A stretch of DNA of 64,000 bases from Microcella sp. (GTDB lineage Bacteria > Actinomycetota > Actinomycetes > Actinomycetales > Microbacteriaceae), in assembly GCF_025808395.1 (NCBI RefSeq), contig NZ_CP075524.1, positions 2,418,001-2,482,000 on the forward strand. Direction: 5' to 3'. Numbering within the stretch: position 1 is the first letter of the stretch; every line of letters begins with the position of its first letter. The position numbers and the translations under genes are program-made. Positions 50,018-60,209 of the stretch are shown one piece after another. Under the pieces are notes generated by a model. The model was not told the DNA's origin, ran no database searches, and saw only the letters and a program-made list of their open reading frames with translations.

Positions 50018-50669
50018 CGGTCGCACGCCCCACAGCGTGCGCCTCGCGATTCTCGACGATCATGAGCTGCTGCTCGACAGCCTCGCGTCGTGGATCGATG
50101 CTCACGCCCCCGACTTCGAGCTCGTGCTGACGGCACCGACCTGGTTCGAGCTGGTGCAGAGCGATCAGTTTCCGACCGACCTCGTGCTGCTCGACTTTCA
50201 ACTGCAAGAGCCGGTGTCGATCGAGGCTCGGGTGCGCACCTGCCGCGCCGCCGGTGCGAAGGTGATCGTGCTGACGAGCCTCGATACCGCCGAGGCGCGC
50301 GAGCGTGCCTTTGATGCGGGTGCGTCAGCATTTCTGGCGAAGACGATGCCGCTCGGTGAGGTCATGGAGACCGCACGCAGGGTCATGGGCATGCAGTCGA
50401 CCGGCGAGCCGGTGCGCGACTGGAGGCCGCTGCCGAAGGGGGCCGAGCACCCTGCACGGCCGAAGCTGTCGGTGAGCGAGAAAGAGGCGTTGGCGCTCTA
50501 TGCGAACGGGTACAGCATGAGTGAGGTGGCAGCCCAGATGCACGTGCAGTACGAGACCGCGAAGACCTATCTGCGCCGGGTGCGCGAGAAGTACGGCCGA
50601 GCGGGGCGGCCGGCGAGTTCGAAGGCCGACCTCATTCGTCGGGCCGCAGAAGACGGGCACCTGCTCTGA
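50007..50669 (+). CDS. LuxR-type response regulator
   Basis: 220 residues. Receiver domain: acidic pair in ILDDHELLLDSL, phospho-Asp in LVLLDFQLQEP, the conserved Thr/Ser in VLTSLDT and Lys in FLAKTMP. C-terminal HTH: LSVSEKEALALYANGYSMSEVAAQ then YETAKTYLRRVREKYGRAG, a LuxR/NarL variant with tyrosine-rich recognition helix. ATG 50007 is preferred over TTG 50001 because it lies 6 nt after the -10 box. Likely partner of the sensor kinase two genes upstream. tdk overlaps its stop by one base. Confidence 0.9.
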   Translation: MDTDGRTPHSVRLAILDDHELLLDSLASWIDAHAPDFELVLTAPTWFELVQSDQFPTDLVLLDFQLQEPVSIEARVRTCRAAGAKVIVLTSLDTAEARERAFDAGASAFLAKTMPLGEVMETARRVMGMQSTGEPVRDWRPLPKGAEHPARPKLSVSEKEALALYANGYSMSEVAAQMHVQYETAKTYLRRVREKYGRAGRPASSKADLIRRAAEDGHLL

Positions 50670-51355
50670 TGGCCAAGCTCTACTTTCGGTACGGGGCCAT
50701 GAACAGCGGCAAGAGCACCTCGCTGCTGCAGGCCGCCTACAACTATGAAGAGCGCGATCAAGCGGTCGTGCTCGCGAAGCCGCGCGTCGACACGAAGGGC
50801 GATCAGACGATCGTCTCGCGTCTCGGCGTGACCCGCCCGGTCGACTTCACGATCGATGCTGGCGACGACGTCTACGCGCGATTCCAGGCGCATCGCGCCT
50901 CGGTCATTCGCGAGTCAGGGCGCGATGTCGCGTGCCTGCTCGTCGATGAGGCGCAGTTTCTCACGATGCAGCAGGTCGACGATCTGCTGCGCATCGCCGT
51001 GCGCGAAGACGTGCCTGTACTGGCCTACGGAATCCGCACCGACTTTCAGACCGTCGCGTTTCCGGGCAGCCGCCGCCTGCTCGAGATCGCGCACTCGCTC
51101 GAAGAGCTGAAGACCATCTGCCGCTGCGGTCGCAAAGCGGTCTTCAACGGGCGCTCGATCGACGGAGTGTTCGTCTTCGACGGCGACCAGGTCGCGATCG
51201 ACGGGGTCGATGTGACGTACGAATCGTTGTGCGCGGCCTGCTATCTCGACGAGTCGGGTGACAATCTCGCCTCAGGGTGGCGCGCCCCTGTCTCGCTCGA
51301 CGACGTCGACCCGCTCGTGGTCGGCGCGCTCGGCCCCGACGACGACTTCAGCTGA
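50669..51355 (+). CDS. tdk: thymidine kinase
   Basis: 228 residues, type II thymidine kinase for nucleoside salvage. P-loop YGAMNSGKST, Walker B-like LLVDEAQFL, lasso/substrate region YESLCAACY and the structural zinc cysteines (CRCG and CAAC). Starts with ATG at 50669 overlapping the regulator stop (TGATG), so it may be translated from the same mRNA, although function suggests no link to signalling. A strong stem-loop follows. Confidence 0.95.
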   Translation: MAKLYFRYGAMNSGKSTSLLQAAYNYEERDQAVVLAKPRVDTKGDQTIVSRLGVTRPVDFTIDAGDDVYARFQAHRASVIRESGRDVACLLVDEAQFLTMQQVDDLLRIAVREDVPVLAYGIRTDFQTVAFPGSRRLLEIAHSLEELKTICRCGRKAVFNGRSIDGVFVFDGDQVAIDGVDVTYESLCAACYLDESGDNLASGWRAPVSLDDVDPLVVGALGPDDDFS

Positions 51356-51389
51356 GTCGCTCGCGCCGCTCGGGTGCGGCAGAAACGAT

Positions 51390-51419
51390 GATCGGGACCG
51401 CCCTCAGGCGATCCCGATC
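51390..51419. terminator. bidirectional terminator between tdk and tRNA-Pro
   Basis: GATCGGGA (51390-51397) and TCCCGATC (51412-51419) with an inner CGCC/GGCG pair and CTCA loop: 12 paired bases with one mismatch. It lies between the converging tdk and tRNA genes; no T-run. Confidence 0.65.
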
Positions 51420-51427
51420 AGTGTGAG

Positions 51428-51501
51428 TCGGGGTAACAGGATTTGAACCTGCGGCCTCGTCGTCCCGAACGACGCGCGCTACCAAGCTGCGCCATACCCC
51501 G
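51428..51501 (-). tRNA. tRNA-Pro (anticodon CGG)
   Basis: 74-nt cloverleaf on the minus strand. Acceptor arms CGGGGTA (5-prime, 51501-51495) and TACCCCG (51435-51429) pair fully; discriminator A at 51428. D-loop AGCTTGGTAG, anticodon loop TTCGGGA giving CGG, and T-loop GGTTCAAATCC are all present. CCA is not encoded. Confidence 0.95.
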
Positions 51502-51534
51502 GTGCTGCCGGTGCACGAGTGCGAGGGCAACCCG

Positions 51535-52485
51535 TCAAGAATAGCCGATGTCGTCGGCGACGAGCGTCACGAGCACCGCCTCGGGCGGGCAGGCGAATCG
51601 CACGGGTGCGTAGATCGACGTGCCGAGCCCCGCAGACACGTTCACGTACGCGGCCTTGTGGGCGTGCTGCCACACCGACAACCCGCGAGCTCTGTCTCGA
51701 GGAAGGTCGCAATTGGTCACGAGCGCACCGACGCCGGGAACACAGACCTGCCCGCCGTGGGTGTGACCCGCGAAGATCAGGTCGGCGCCCTGGGTGGTGA
51801 AGGTGTTGAGCACCCGCTGATACGGAGCATGGGTGACTCCGATCATGACGGCCGGGTCATCGGTGTCGTCGTCGTCGAGCTCGCGCAGAGCATCCACCTG
51901 CTCCGGCAGCTGATCGAGGCGATCCCACCCGCGGTGAGCATCGTTGACGCCCATGAATTCGAGAACCGATCGGTTGATGACCAGTTGCCCGACGGCGTTG
52001 TTGAGCGGCATCCAGCCGAGTCGATCGCGCAGCAGAGCCTCGAGGCCGTCGATGTCGATGCGTGTGGCCGACGCCGTCTCGCCCTTCGATGGGCCCATGA
52101 GGTAGGCGAACGGGTTCTTCGGGCTCGGGGCGAAGTAGTCGTTCGAGCCATGCACGAACACCCCTGGCACATCGGCCAGTGGAGTCAGAGCGCGGGTCAG
52201 CGCCTCGAGCGCATCGGGGTGACCCATGTTGTCGCCGGTGTTGACGACGAGATGCGGCTGCAGATCGGCGAGCGAGCGAACCCACTCGACCTTGTCGCGC
52301 TGCCACGGCGCCAGGTGCAGGTCGCTGAGGTGCAGAATGCGAATCGGATCGGCCCCGGGCGACAGCACGGGCACGACCTCACGACGCAATCGATAGGCAC
52401 GACGTTCGATCGCGATGCCGTAGACGGCCGCGGCCGCCGCTGCCCCGAGGGCTGCGACGGCCGCGGTTCGCGCGACTGCGGTCAC
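51535..52485 (-). CDS. membrane-anchored metallophosphoesterase
   Basis: 316 residues. An N-terminal hydrophobic segment anchors the protein; the calcineurin-like phosphoesterase domain follows with all metal motifs: LHLSDLHLAPWQ, NTGDNMGHPDAL, VHGSNDYF (GN(D/H) site with Ser before Asn) and FAGHTHGGQVCVPG. YaeI-type relatives act on lipids or cell-wall precursors; substrate here is not known. GTG at 52485 overlaps the upstream PBP stop by 4 nt, and another GTG lies 6 nt further up. Coupled to a penicillin-binding protein, as in mycobacterial Rv3683 next to ponA2. Confidence 0.9.
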   Translation of the reverse strand: MTAVARTAAVAALGAAAAAAVYGIAIERRAYRLRREVVPVLSPGADPIRILHLSDLHLAPWQRDKVEWVRSLADLQPHLVVNTGDNMGHPDALEALTRALTPLADVPGVFVHGSNDYFAPSPKNPFAYLMGPSKGETASATRIDIDGLEALLRDRLGWMPLNNAVGQLVINRSVLEFMGVNDAHRGWDRLDQLPEQVDALRELDDDDTDDPAVMIGVTHAPYQRVLNTFTTQGADLIFAGHTHGGQVCVPGVGALVTNCDLPRDRARGLSVWQHAHKAAYVNVSAGLGTSIYAPVRFACPPEAVLVTLVADDIGYS

Positions 52486-55040
52486 TGACACGAGTTCTTC
52501 GACACGGTCAGCGTGATCGTCGTCTCATACTTCACCTTCGACCCTGCCGCAGGACTCTGCGCCGTGACGATGTTGTGCAGGTCGGGATTGCCGCCTTCTT
52601 CCTCCGGCGGAATCTGCACGCACGTCTGAGCGACGTTGGTGAACCCGGCGTTGTTGAGTATGCCGCGCGCCGTGTTGTAGTCGACTTGAGGTGTGACCAC
52701 GTCGGGCAGATTGATGAGGTTGCCCAGACTGATCGTCACCTTGACGGTCATACCGCGCGCGAGCAGGGTTCCCGGCGCGAAGTTCGCGCCGGTGACGAGG
52801 CCCTGTGCGAGCGCCGAGTCGGTCGAGTCGCCGACTTCGAAGCGGAACCCGAGTCCTTCGAGCAGCGACTTCGCCTGCTCTTGCGTGAACCCGGCGATGT
52901 CGGGCATCTGCACGCCCGAACCGGTGAGCAGTCTGCCGGGAGGGGCCGGGAATCCGAGGCCGCCGTACTGCGCGTTCACGGCCGCCATGAGCGGTCGGAA
53001 GATGTCGTGGCGCACTGCAGAACCGCTCGGGTAGCGCAGCATCGAGACACGGCCGGTGACGTTGCCCACCCAGACGGCGGTGGCGACCTCGGTGGTCGTG
53101 CCGACCATCCAGGTCTGGTTGTACGAGTCGGTCGATCCGGTCTTGCCGACGATCGGCACGCCGTCGCCGATGCGCGAGCGAGTCGCCGTTCCGCCCGTGA
53201 TGACGGCGGCCATGGGAGCCGCTGCCGCGGCAGCGACCTCAGCCGTGATCGCTCGGCGGCAGTCGATCGACTGACCTGGCAGCTCGTTGCCGCCGCGGTC
53301 GACGATGCGGTCGACGGCGATGGGCTCGCAGTAGACGCCACCGTTGCCGATCGTCGCGAACGCCGACGCCATGGTCAGCGGCGCGATCTCGTTCGTGCCG
53401 AGGATCGCCGAGGGGTTGGTCTGCAGCGGGTTGCCGTCGGCGCGGTGCACACCCATCGACTCAGCGGCCGTGCGGATGGCGCACTGGTCGAGCTGCTCGC
53501 CCATCGATGCGTACGCCGAGTTGACCGAGCTCACGGTGGCGTTGAAGACGCTCATCGCGCCGCCCCCGCCGCCGCCGGAGTTCTTGAACCGCCAGAGGCC
53601 GCCCCAGGGGCCTCCGCCGTCTTCGCACGTGTCGAGGAAGGCGGCCTGGTTCAGCTCGAACCGCGACGCGTCGACGATCTCGTTGAGCCCGCGGTTCTCT
53701 TGCAGCCAGGCGACGAGCCCGAAGATCTTGTAGGTCGACCCGGTCTGGAACCCGCTCGAGCCGCCGTACTGGCGGTCGGTGGCGTAGTTGATCGCCGTCG
53801 TGGTCGGGTCTTCTGCACCCCGCAGCGAATCGTCGAAGGCGCGGTTCTGGGCCATGGTGATGATGCGGCCGGTGCGCGCCTCGACCGACACCGCCACGCT
53901 GCCGATGTCGAGAATCGTGCTCGTGGGCGGAATCAGCTCGCGCACACGGTCTTGCGCCACGCCCTGCAGCGAGAGGTTCATCGTGGTGTAGACGTCGTAG
54001 CCGCCGAGCTTCCAGTTGGCCAGTCGCTCTTCTTCGGTCGACCCGAGCGATTCGAGGTTCTTGACGTTCTTCACGACGTAGTCGCAGAACTGCTTCGCGT
54101 AGGCGCTCGCGGCGATGCAGCCGTTCGCGGGCGGAGTGATCGTGACGAACTCTTCGTCGACGGGCGTGTCGAGCGCCTCTTGCAGCTCGGCTGCCGTGAT
54201 GAAGCCCTCTGAGGCCATCGCTCGCAGAATGTAGTTGCGGCGCGCTTCGTTGGCCGGGTACTTCTCGGGCGAGTTGAGCGCACGGGCGCCCGGCTGCTGC
54301 ACGATCGCGATGAGGCTCGCCGCCTGTGCGATGGTGACGTCGCTCGCCGGTACGCCGAAGTACTGCTGCGCTGCCGCTTGAATGCCGTAGGTGTTGCCGC
54401 CGAAACCGGCGATGTTCAGGTAGGCGAGAAGAATCTCGTCTTTCGTGTACTCCTTCTCGAGCCCGATCGCGAGCTTCGCCTCTTTGAGCTTGCGCTCGAG
54501 ACTCTGCTCTTGCGCCTGGGCGATGAGGGCGTCACGCTCTTCGATCGTGTCTGCCTTGAGAGCCTCGGTGATGAAGATGTTCTTGACCAGCTGCATCGTC
54601 AGAGTCGATGCACCCGACTCGACGCCGCCTGAGCTCAGGTTGCCGAGGCCGGCGCGGATGATGCCCTGCATGTCGACGCCGCCGTGCTCGTAGAAGCGAC
54701 GGTCTTCACCCGCGATCGTGGCGTCTTTCACATACTGCGACACCTCGTCCCACGACACTTCTTCGCGGTTCTCGGCGAAGACCGTGGCGATCTGCACGAA
54801 ACCGTCGTCGGGGTTGGCAGTGTTCTGCGCATAGAGCGCGTTGCGCTGCGTCTGCTCGTTGATGCGGATGTATTCGGGAAGACCTTCGAAGATTCCGATG
54901 GTGTTGCTCGCTGCCATTCCGGTGACGGCGAGGGCCGGGGTGACCATGACGGTCACGAGAACTCCGGCGAGTGCGCTGAGCCCGAGCATGCCGGCGATAG
55001 CGCCGATGACTCCTGAGGCTTTCTGATTCTGGGCAGACAT
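52482..55040 (-). CDS. ponA: bifunctional class A penicillin-binding protein with PASTA domains
   Basis: 852 residues: one N-terminal membrane helix, a GT51 glycosyltransferase (EDRRFYEHGGVDMQGI with catalytic Glu), and a transpeptidase with nucleophile motif GSTYK, SSVNSAY as SxN and VGKTGSTD as KTG. Two PASTA repeats close the protein (MPDIAGFTQEQAKSLL; LPDVVTPQVDYNTARGIL). It polymerises and crosslinks peptidoglycan outside the membrane. Position next to DUF4177/ridA and the phosphoesterase parallels mycobacterial ponA2. ATG at 55040 is 7 nt from a minus-strand TACCCT, so the mRNA is leaderless. Confidence 0.95.
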   Translation of the reverse strand: MSAQNQKASGVIGAIAGMLGLSALAGVLVTVMVTPALAVTGMAASNTIGIFEGLPEYIRINEQTQRNALYAQNTANPDDGFVQIATVFAENREEVSWDEVSQYVKDATIAGEDRRFYEHGGVDMQGIIRAGLGNLSSGGVESGASTLTMQLVKNIFITEALKADTIEERDALIAQAQEQSLERKLKEAKLAIGLEKEYTKDEILLAYLNIAGFGGNTYGIQAAAQQYFGVPASDVTIAQAASLIAIVQQPGARALNSPEKYPANEARRNYILRAMASEGFITAAELQEALDTPVDEEFVTITPPANGCIAASAYAKQFCDYVVKNVKNLESLGSTEEERLANWKLGGYDVYTTMNLSLQGVAQDRVRELIPPTSTILDIGSVAVSVEARTGRIITMAQNRAFDDSLRGAEDPTTTAINYATDRQYGGSSGFQTGSTYKIFGLVAWLQENRGLNEIVDASRFELNQAAFLDTCEDGGGPWGGLWRFKNSGGGGGGAMSVFNATVSSVNSAYASMGEQLDQCAIRTAAESMGVHRADGNPLQTNPSAILGTNEIAPLTMASAFATIGNGGVYCEPIAVDRIVDRGGNELPGQSIDCRRAITAEVAAAAAAPMAAVITGGTATRSRIGDGVPIVGKTGSTDSYNQTWMVGTTTEVATAVWVGNVTGRVSMLRYPSGSAVRHDIFRPLMAAVNAQYGGLGFPAPPGRLLTGSGVQMPDIAGFTQEQAKSLLEGLGFRFEVGDSTDSALAQGLVTGANFAPGTLLARGMTVKVTISLGNLINLPDVVTPQVDYNTARGILNNAGFTNVAQTCVQIPPEEEGGNPDLHNIVTAQSPAAGSKVKYETTITLTVSKNSCQ

Positions 55041-55047
55041 ATGCTTA

Positions 55048-55053
55048 AGGGTA
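55048..55053 (-). promoter_or_regulatory. -10 box of ponA
   Basis: Minus-strand TACCCT, 7 nt before ATG 55040; leaderless. Confidence 0.55.
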
Positions 55054-55091
55054 CGCCACCGGGCTTATGACGACGCTGAATGGAACCTGCA

Positions 55092-55256
55092 ATGACTCAA
55101 TGGGAGTACCTCACGACTCCGCTCATGATTCACACGACTCAAGCGATTCTCAACAACTGGGGGTCAGAGGGCTGGGAGCTCGTGCAGGTCGTGCCCGGCC
55201 CGGAAGGCGGGCTCGTCGCCTATCTGAAGCGCCCGGTCGAGGCGGTGTCGGCATGA
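55092..55256 (+). CDS. DUF4177 small protein
   Basis: 54 residues, starting MTQWEYLTTPLMIHTT, then ILNNWGSEGWELVQVVPGP, ending LVAYLKRP: the DUF4177 pattern found upstream of ridA across actinobacteria (Rv3678A in M. tuberculosis). It is too short for most gene finders but is well supported by the 4-nt overlap with ridA. Function unknown. An upstream ATG at 55067 is in a different frame and is not part of it. Confidence 0.88.
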   Translation: MTQWEYLTTPLMIHTTQAILNNWGSEGWELVQVVPGPEGGLVAYLKRPVEAVSA

Positions 55257-55714
55257 GCCGCATCGACGCTCGACTCGCCGAGCTCGGCATCAGCATCCCG
55301 CAGCTGGCGAAGCCGGTGGCCGCCTATGTTCCCGCCACCACGAGCGGAAACCTGGTCTTCACCGCCGGGCAGCTGCCGTTCGTCGACGGGGCCCTGCCCG
55401 CCACCGGCAAGGTCGGTGCCGAGGTGAGCGCCGACGATGCCGCTGGCTACGCGCGCATCTGCGTGCTCAACGCGCTCGCCGCCGCCGAGAGCGTCATCGG
55501 CTCGCTCGACCGCGTGACGCGCGTCGTCAAGGTGACGGGATTCGTGGCCTCTGCCCCCGACTTCTCGGGCCAGCCCGCAGTGCTCAACGGCGCGTCGACC
55601 GTGCTCGGCGAGATCTTCGGCGACATCGGCCAGCACGCGCGCAGCGCCGTCGGCGTGGCGGTGCTGCCGCTCGATGCCCCCGTCGAGGTCGAACTCGTGC
55701 TCGAATTCGCGTAG
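55253..55714 (+). CDS. ridA: RidA-family enamine/imine deaminase
   Basis: 153 residues, YjgF/YER057c/UK114 fold, longer actinobacterial type. SGNLVFTAGQLPFVDGAL, ICVLNALAAAESVIGSLDRV and the C-terminal RSAVGVAVLPLDAPVEVELVLEF are conserved. RidA proteins hydrolyse reactive 2-aminoacrylate and related enamines released by PLP enzymes. ATG at 55253 overlaps the DUF4177 stop (ATGA). It converges on acs with 31 nt between stops. Confidence 0.93.
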   Translation: MSRIDARLAELGISIPQLAKPVAAYVPATTSGNLVFTAGQLPFVDGALPATGKVGAEVSADDAAGYARICVLNALAAAESVIGSLDRVTRVVKVTGFVASAPDFSGQPAVLNGASTVLGEIFGDIGQHARSAVGVAVLPLDAPVEVELVLEFA

Positions 55715-55745
55715 CTCGAGTTCGCCCAGCTCGGAGTCGCCAGCG

Positions 55746-57710
<1,965 letters not shown>

Positions 57711-57917
57711 CGTCATCCTTGGTCGATGTGAAGCGGACTGGCCTGGTCTGCCGCGTTCGTGACGGGGAACCCCGCCATCTTAGAGCCCGACGGGTTCGGG
57801 CGCCTTTCACGCCCTCGGATGAGCAGAAAGTGAAACATGAACAGTACGTTTCACCCCCCTTCGGGGGGCATTTTGCTGAGTCCTCCCTATGGAGGACAAA
57901 ATGGGGGGCGAAAAGTC
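57711..57917 (-). promoter_or_regulatory. acs upstream region with multiple inverted repeats
   Basis: A minus-strand TAAGAT (57782-57777) could be the acs -10. Further up are GTGAAAC/GTTTCAC (57830-57836, 57848-57854), CCCCC-TTCG-GGGGG (57855-57868), CATTTT/AAAATG (57869-57874, 57898-57903) around GTCCTCC-CTAT-GGAGGAC (57880-57897), and a second GGGGGG (57903-57908) that could compete for the same C-tract. Confidence 0.5.
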
Positions 57918-57945
57918 TTGACGTGGCGAACAGTCGCAATACACT
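57918..57945 (+). promoter_or_regulatory. promoter of the 6C RNA
   Basis: -35 TTGACG (57918-57923), 16-nt spacer, -10 TACACT (57940-57945); start expected near 57952. Confidence 0.75.
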
Positions 57946-57950
57946 TGACA

Positions 57951-58095
57951 TCGTCAGCAGCAAGTCTGACTTAGGCAGCGCGAAAGATTCCCCCCAATCC
58001 CGTGTTGCTGTGGCGGCGTCCGATTCCCCCCAATGTGGACGCCGCCCCTGACGTCACGAAGGCCCCTCCTCATGAGGGGCCTTCGTTCTTTCTCT
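57951..58095 (+). ncRNA. 6C RNA
   Basis: Two hairpins each carry the loop motif GATTCCCCCCAAT, with the six cytosines that name this actinobacterial RNA. Hairpin 2 has 10-bp arms GGCGGCGTCC (58012-58021) and GGACGCCGCC (58037-58046). A strong promoter precedes it and a canonical terminator ends it. In mycobacteria the homologous RNA (B11/6C) acts on many mRNAs through its C-loops and also lies beside the tad locus. Ends are estimated from the promoter and terminator. Confidence 0.92.
58056..58095 (+). terminator. Rho-independent terminator of 6C RNA
   Basis: 13-bp perfect stem, ACGAAGGCCCCTC (58056-58068) with GAGGGGCCTTCGT (58074-58086), loop CTCAT, followed by TCTTTCTCT. Confidence 0.9.
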
Positions 58096-58151
58096 CCCCG
58101 GATGCCCTCCGCACGCCCTCGGCGACGCCCGACGCCGCGCACTCTCGAGTC

Positions 58152-59183
58152 ATGCAGCGCTTCGTGCCTCGAGACCCGCGGGTGCCCCGCCTCACCATCG
58201 AGCAGTCTGAAACGGATGCGAGCTCGTCGACGGCGTCGGCCCCGGCACTCGAACGCACCTTCAGCGCAGCAGTGCGGGCGGCACTGGGCCCGCTCGCCGC
58301 CGTCGCCGCCGACCCGGAGGCGACCGACGTCTTTCTCACCCCAGACGGCGCCGTGTGGCGCGACCGCGGCACGGGCACCGAGCGCGTTCTCGGCGTGCGT
58401 TTCGAGCCTGCAGCAGCTCGTGAGCTCGCCATCGCACTCATCAGCGCGGGTGGCCGGCACGTCGACGAGTCGACGCCGTGCACCGACGTGCGGCTCGGTG
58501 AGGGCATGCGGGTGCACGTCGCGCTGCCGCCGATCGCCTGGTCGGGCACCGCCATCTCTCTGCGACTGCCGCGAGTTCACCGCGTGACACTCGAGGCGAG
58601 CGGCGTTGGCGATGCCGCACTCACGGCACTGCGCCGAGCGCTCGTCGAGCGAGAGACCGTGCTCTTCACCGGGGCGACGGGCAGCGGCAAGACCACACTG
58701 CTGGCGGCATGGCTCAGCGACGCCGCCTCGAGCGATCGCATCGTCGTGATCGAAGACGTCGCCGAGGCGGCGATCGCGCATCCGCATGTGGTGGCCCTCG
58801 AGTGCCGGCAGGCGAACATGGAGGGGGCGGGCGAAGTCGACCTCGCGAGGCTGGTGCGTGAAGCACTGCGCATGCGCCCCGATCGCCTCGTGGTGGGCGA
58901 ATGCCGTGGTGCCGAGGTGCGCGAGTTTCTGGCTGCCCTCAACACCGGTCATCGCGGCGGCGCCGGCACGCTGCACGCCAACTCGATCGCCGACGTCGCC
59001 GCGAGGCTCGAAGCCGTCGGCATGATCGCGGGGTTGACGCCAGAAGCGCTGGCGCGCCAGGCCATCAGCGGCATCGACCTGATCGTGCACCTCGAGCGCT
59101 CGCGAGACGGCCGACGTCGGGCGAGCCTCGGCAGGTTCGCGCTCGATGACCGCGAACGGCTCACCGTCATCGCAGAGTCATGA
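58152..59183 (+). CDS. tadA: TadA/CpaF-type secretion ATPase
   Basis: 343 residues, type II/IV secretion ATPase of the Flp-pilus group. N-terminal domain around LERTFSAAVRAAL; Walker A FTGATGSGKTTLL, Asp box VVIEDVAEA, Walker B DRLVVGECRGAE and HANSIADV. It powers assembly of the short Flp-like pilus or secretion apparatus. ATG at 58152 is preferred over an open frame from 58002 that would run through the 6C RNA and its terminator. It overlaps the next gene by 4 nt. Confidence 0.92.
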   Translation: MQRFVPRDPRVPRLTIEQSETDASSSTASAPALERTFSAAVRAALGPLAAVAADPEATDVFLTPDGAVWRDRGTGTERVLGVRFEPAAARELAIALISAGGRHVDESTPCTDVRLGEGMRVHVALPPIAWSGTAISLRLPRVHRVTLEASGVGDAALTALRRALVERETVLFTGATGSGKTTLLAAWLSDAASSDRIVVIEDVAEAAIAHPHVVALECRQANMEGAGEVDLARLVREALRMRPDRLVVGECRGAEVREFLAALNTGHRGGAGTLHANSIADVAARLEAVGMIAGLTPEALARQAISGIDLIVHLERSRDGRRRASLGRFALDDRERLTVIAES

Positions 59184-60100
59184 TGACGAGTGATGCGGCC
59201 CTCGCCCAGCACCTGCACCGCCTGGCGGTGCTCATCTCGGCGGGCGTTAGCCCGGTTGCGGCGTGGGGGCATGTCGCCGACGCGGCCGAGCCGACCGACG
59301 AGCTCGCACAGCGCGTCGCCGACGCAGCGGTCGACGGGTGCGACGTGCCGACGGCGATCGACGCAGCGCTGCAGCCCGCCGACGGCGTGATCCGACCGAC
59401 GGCCGAGCGTTCGTGGCGCGCGCTCGAGGCCGCGTGGCGCGTGGCGCTGGCGAGCGGCGCCCCGCTCGCTCCCGCCCTGAGGGCCTTCGCCGACGCCTTG
59501 CGCGACCGCGAGGCCGCGCGGCGCGATATCGAGGTCGCCCTCGCGGGGCCCCGGTCGACGGCGCGCATCGTCATGGTGCTTCCCGCAGTGGCGGTGCTGC
59601 TCGGGCTGCTCATGGGAGTCGATCTCGCCGCCACCCTCACGTCGCCGCTCGGCGCGGCCTCTCTCGTGCTGGGCGGTGTGCTCATCATCGCCGCGAGACG
59701 ATGGATGCGGCGGCTGCTGCGCGCCGCCGAGCCGCCGCAGTCGAGCGACGCGCTCGCCCTCGATCTGCTCGCCGTCGCCGTCGCCGGAGGGGGTGCACCT
59801 GAGTCGGCCGCGGCCCTCGTGCTGCACGAGCTCGAGCGAGTCTCGGCCCCGGTCGATGCGGGTCGGCTCGACGGGCTCGTTCGGCTCTCGCGTCGCGCCG
59901 GAGCGCCCCTCGGCGAGCTGGCGAGGGCTGAAGCGGCACAAGTGCGCGCCCGCGAGCGGGCCGATGCTCGTGAGGGTGCTGAGCGACTCGCTGTCAGACT
60001 CATGCTTCCCCTCGGAGCATGTGTGCTGCCGAGCTTTCTGCTGCTCGGCGTCGTGCCCATGCTGCTCGGCCTGTTGTCCTCCACAGCGCGGGTGTTCTAG
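59180..60100 (+). CDS. TadB/TadC-like inner-membrane protein, fused form
   Basis: 306 residues. Two stretches resemble T2SSF domains: residues 10-130 (HLHRLAVLISAGVSPVAAW) with a helix pair around 130-175, and 190-306 (ALDLLAVAVAGGGAPESAA) ending in two helices. In mycobacteria TadB and TadC are separate genes, so this single gene appears to supply both. It should form the membrane platform for the pilus. ATG 59180 overlaps the ATPase stop. Confidence 0.85.
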   Translation: MMTSDAALAQHLHRLAVLISAGVSPVAAWGHVADAAEPTDELAQRVADAAVDGCDVPTAIDAALQPADGVIRPTAERSWRALEAAWRVALASGAPLAPALRAFADALRDREAARRDIEVALAGPRSTARIVMVLPAVAVLLGLLMGVDLAATLTSPLGAASLVLGGVLIIAARRWMRRLLRAAEPPQSSDALALDLLAVAVAGGGAPESAAALVLHELERVSAPVDAGRLDGLVRLSRRAGAPLGELARAEAAQVRARERADAREGAERLAVRLMLPLGACVLPSFLLLGVVPMLLGLLSSTARVF

Positions 60101-60209
60101 GCGCGGGGCATCGGTGAGCATCGCCCCACGCCGCGCCGAGCGGGTGTTCGCCAGACTGCTCTCGTTCGTGCCGACCCCAGCCCCTCGCGGGCCCGACGAA
60201 CGGACACCG

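Noticed and set aside
58002..58151. N-terminal extension of the TadA ATPase into the 6C RNA
   Set aside because: The extension would be translated from within the 6C hairpins and across its terminator; ATG 58152 gives a normal length.
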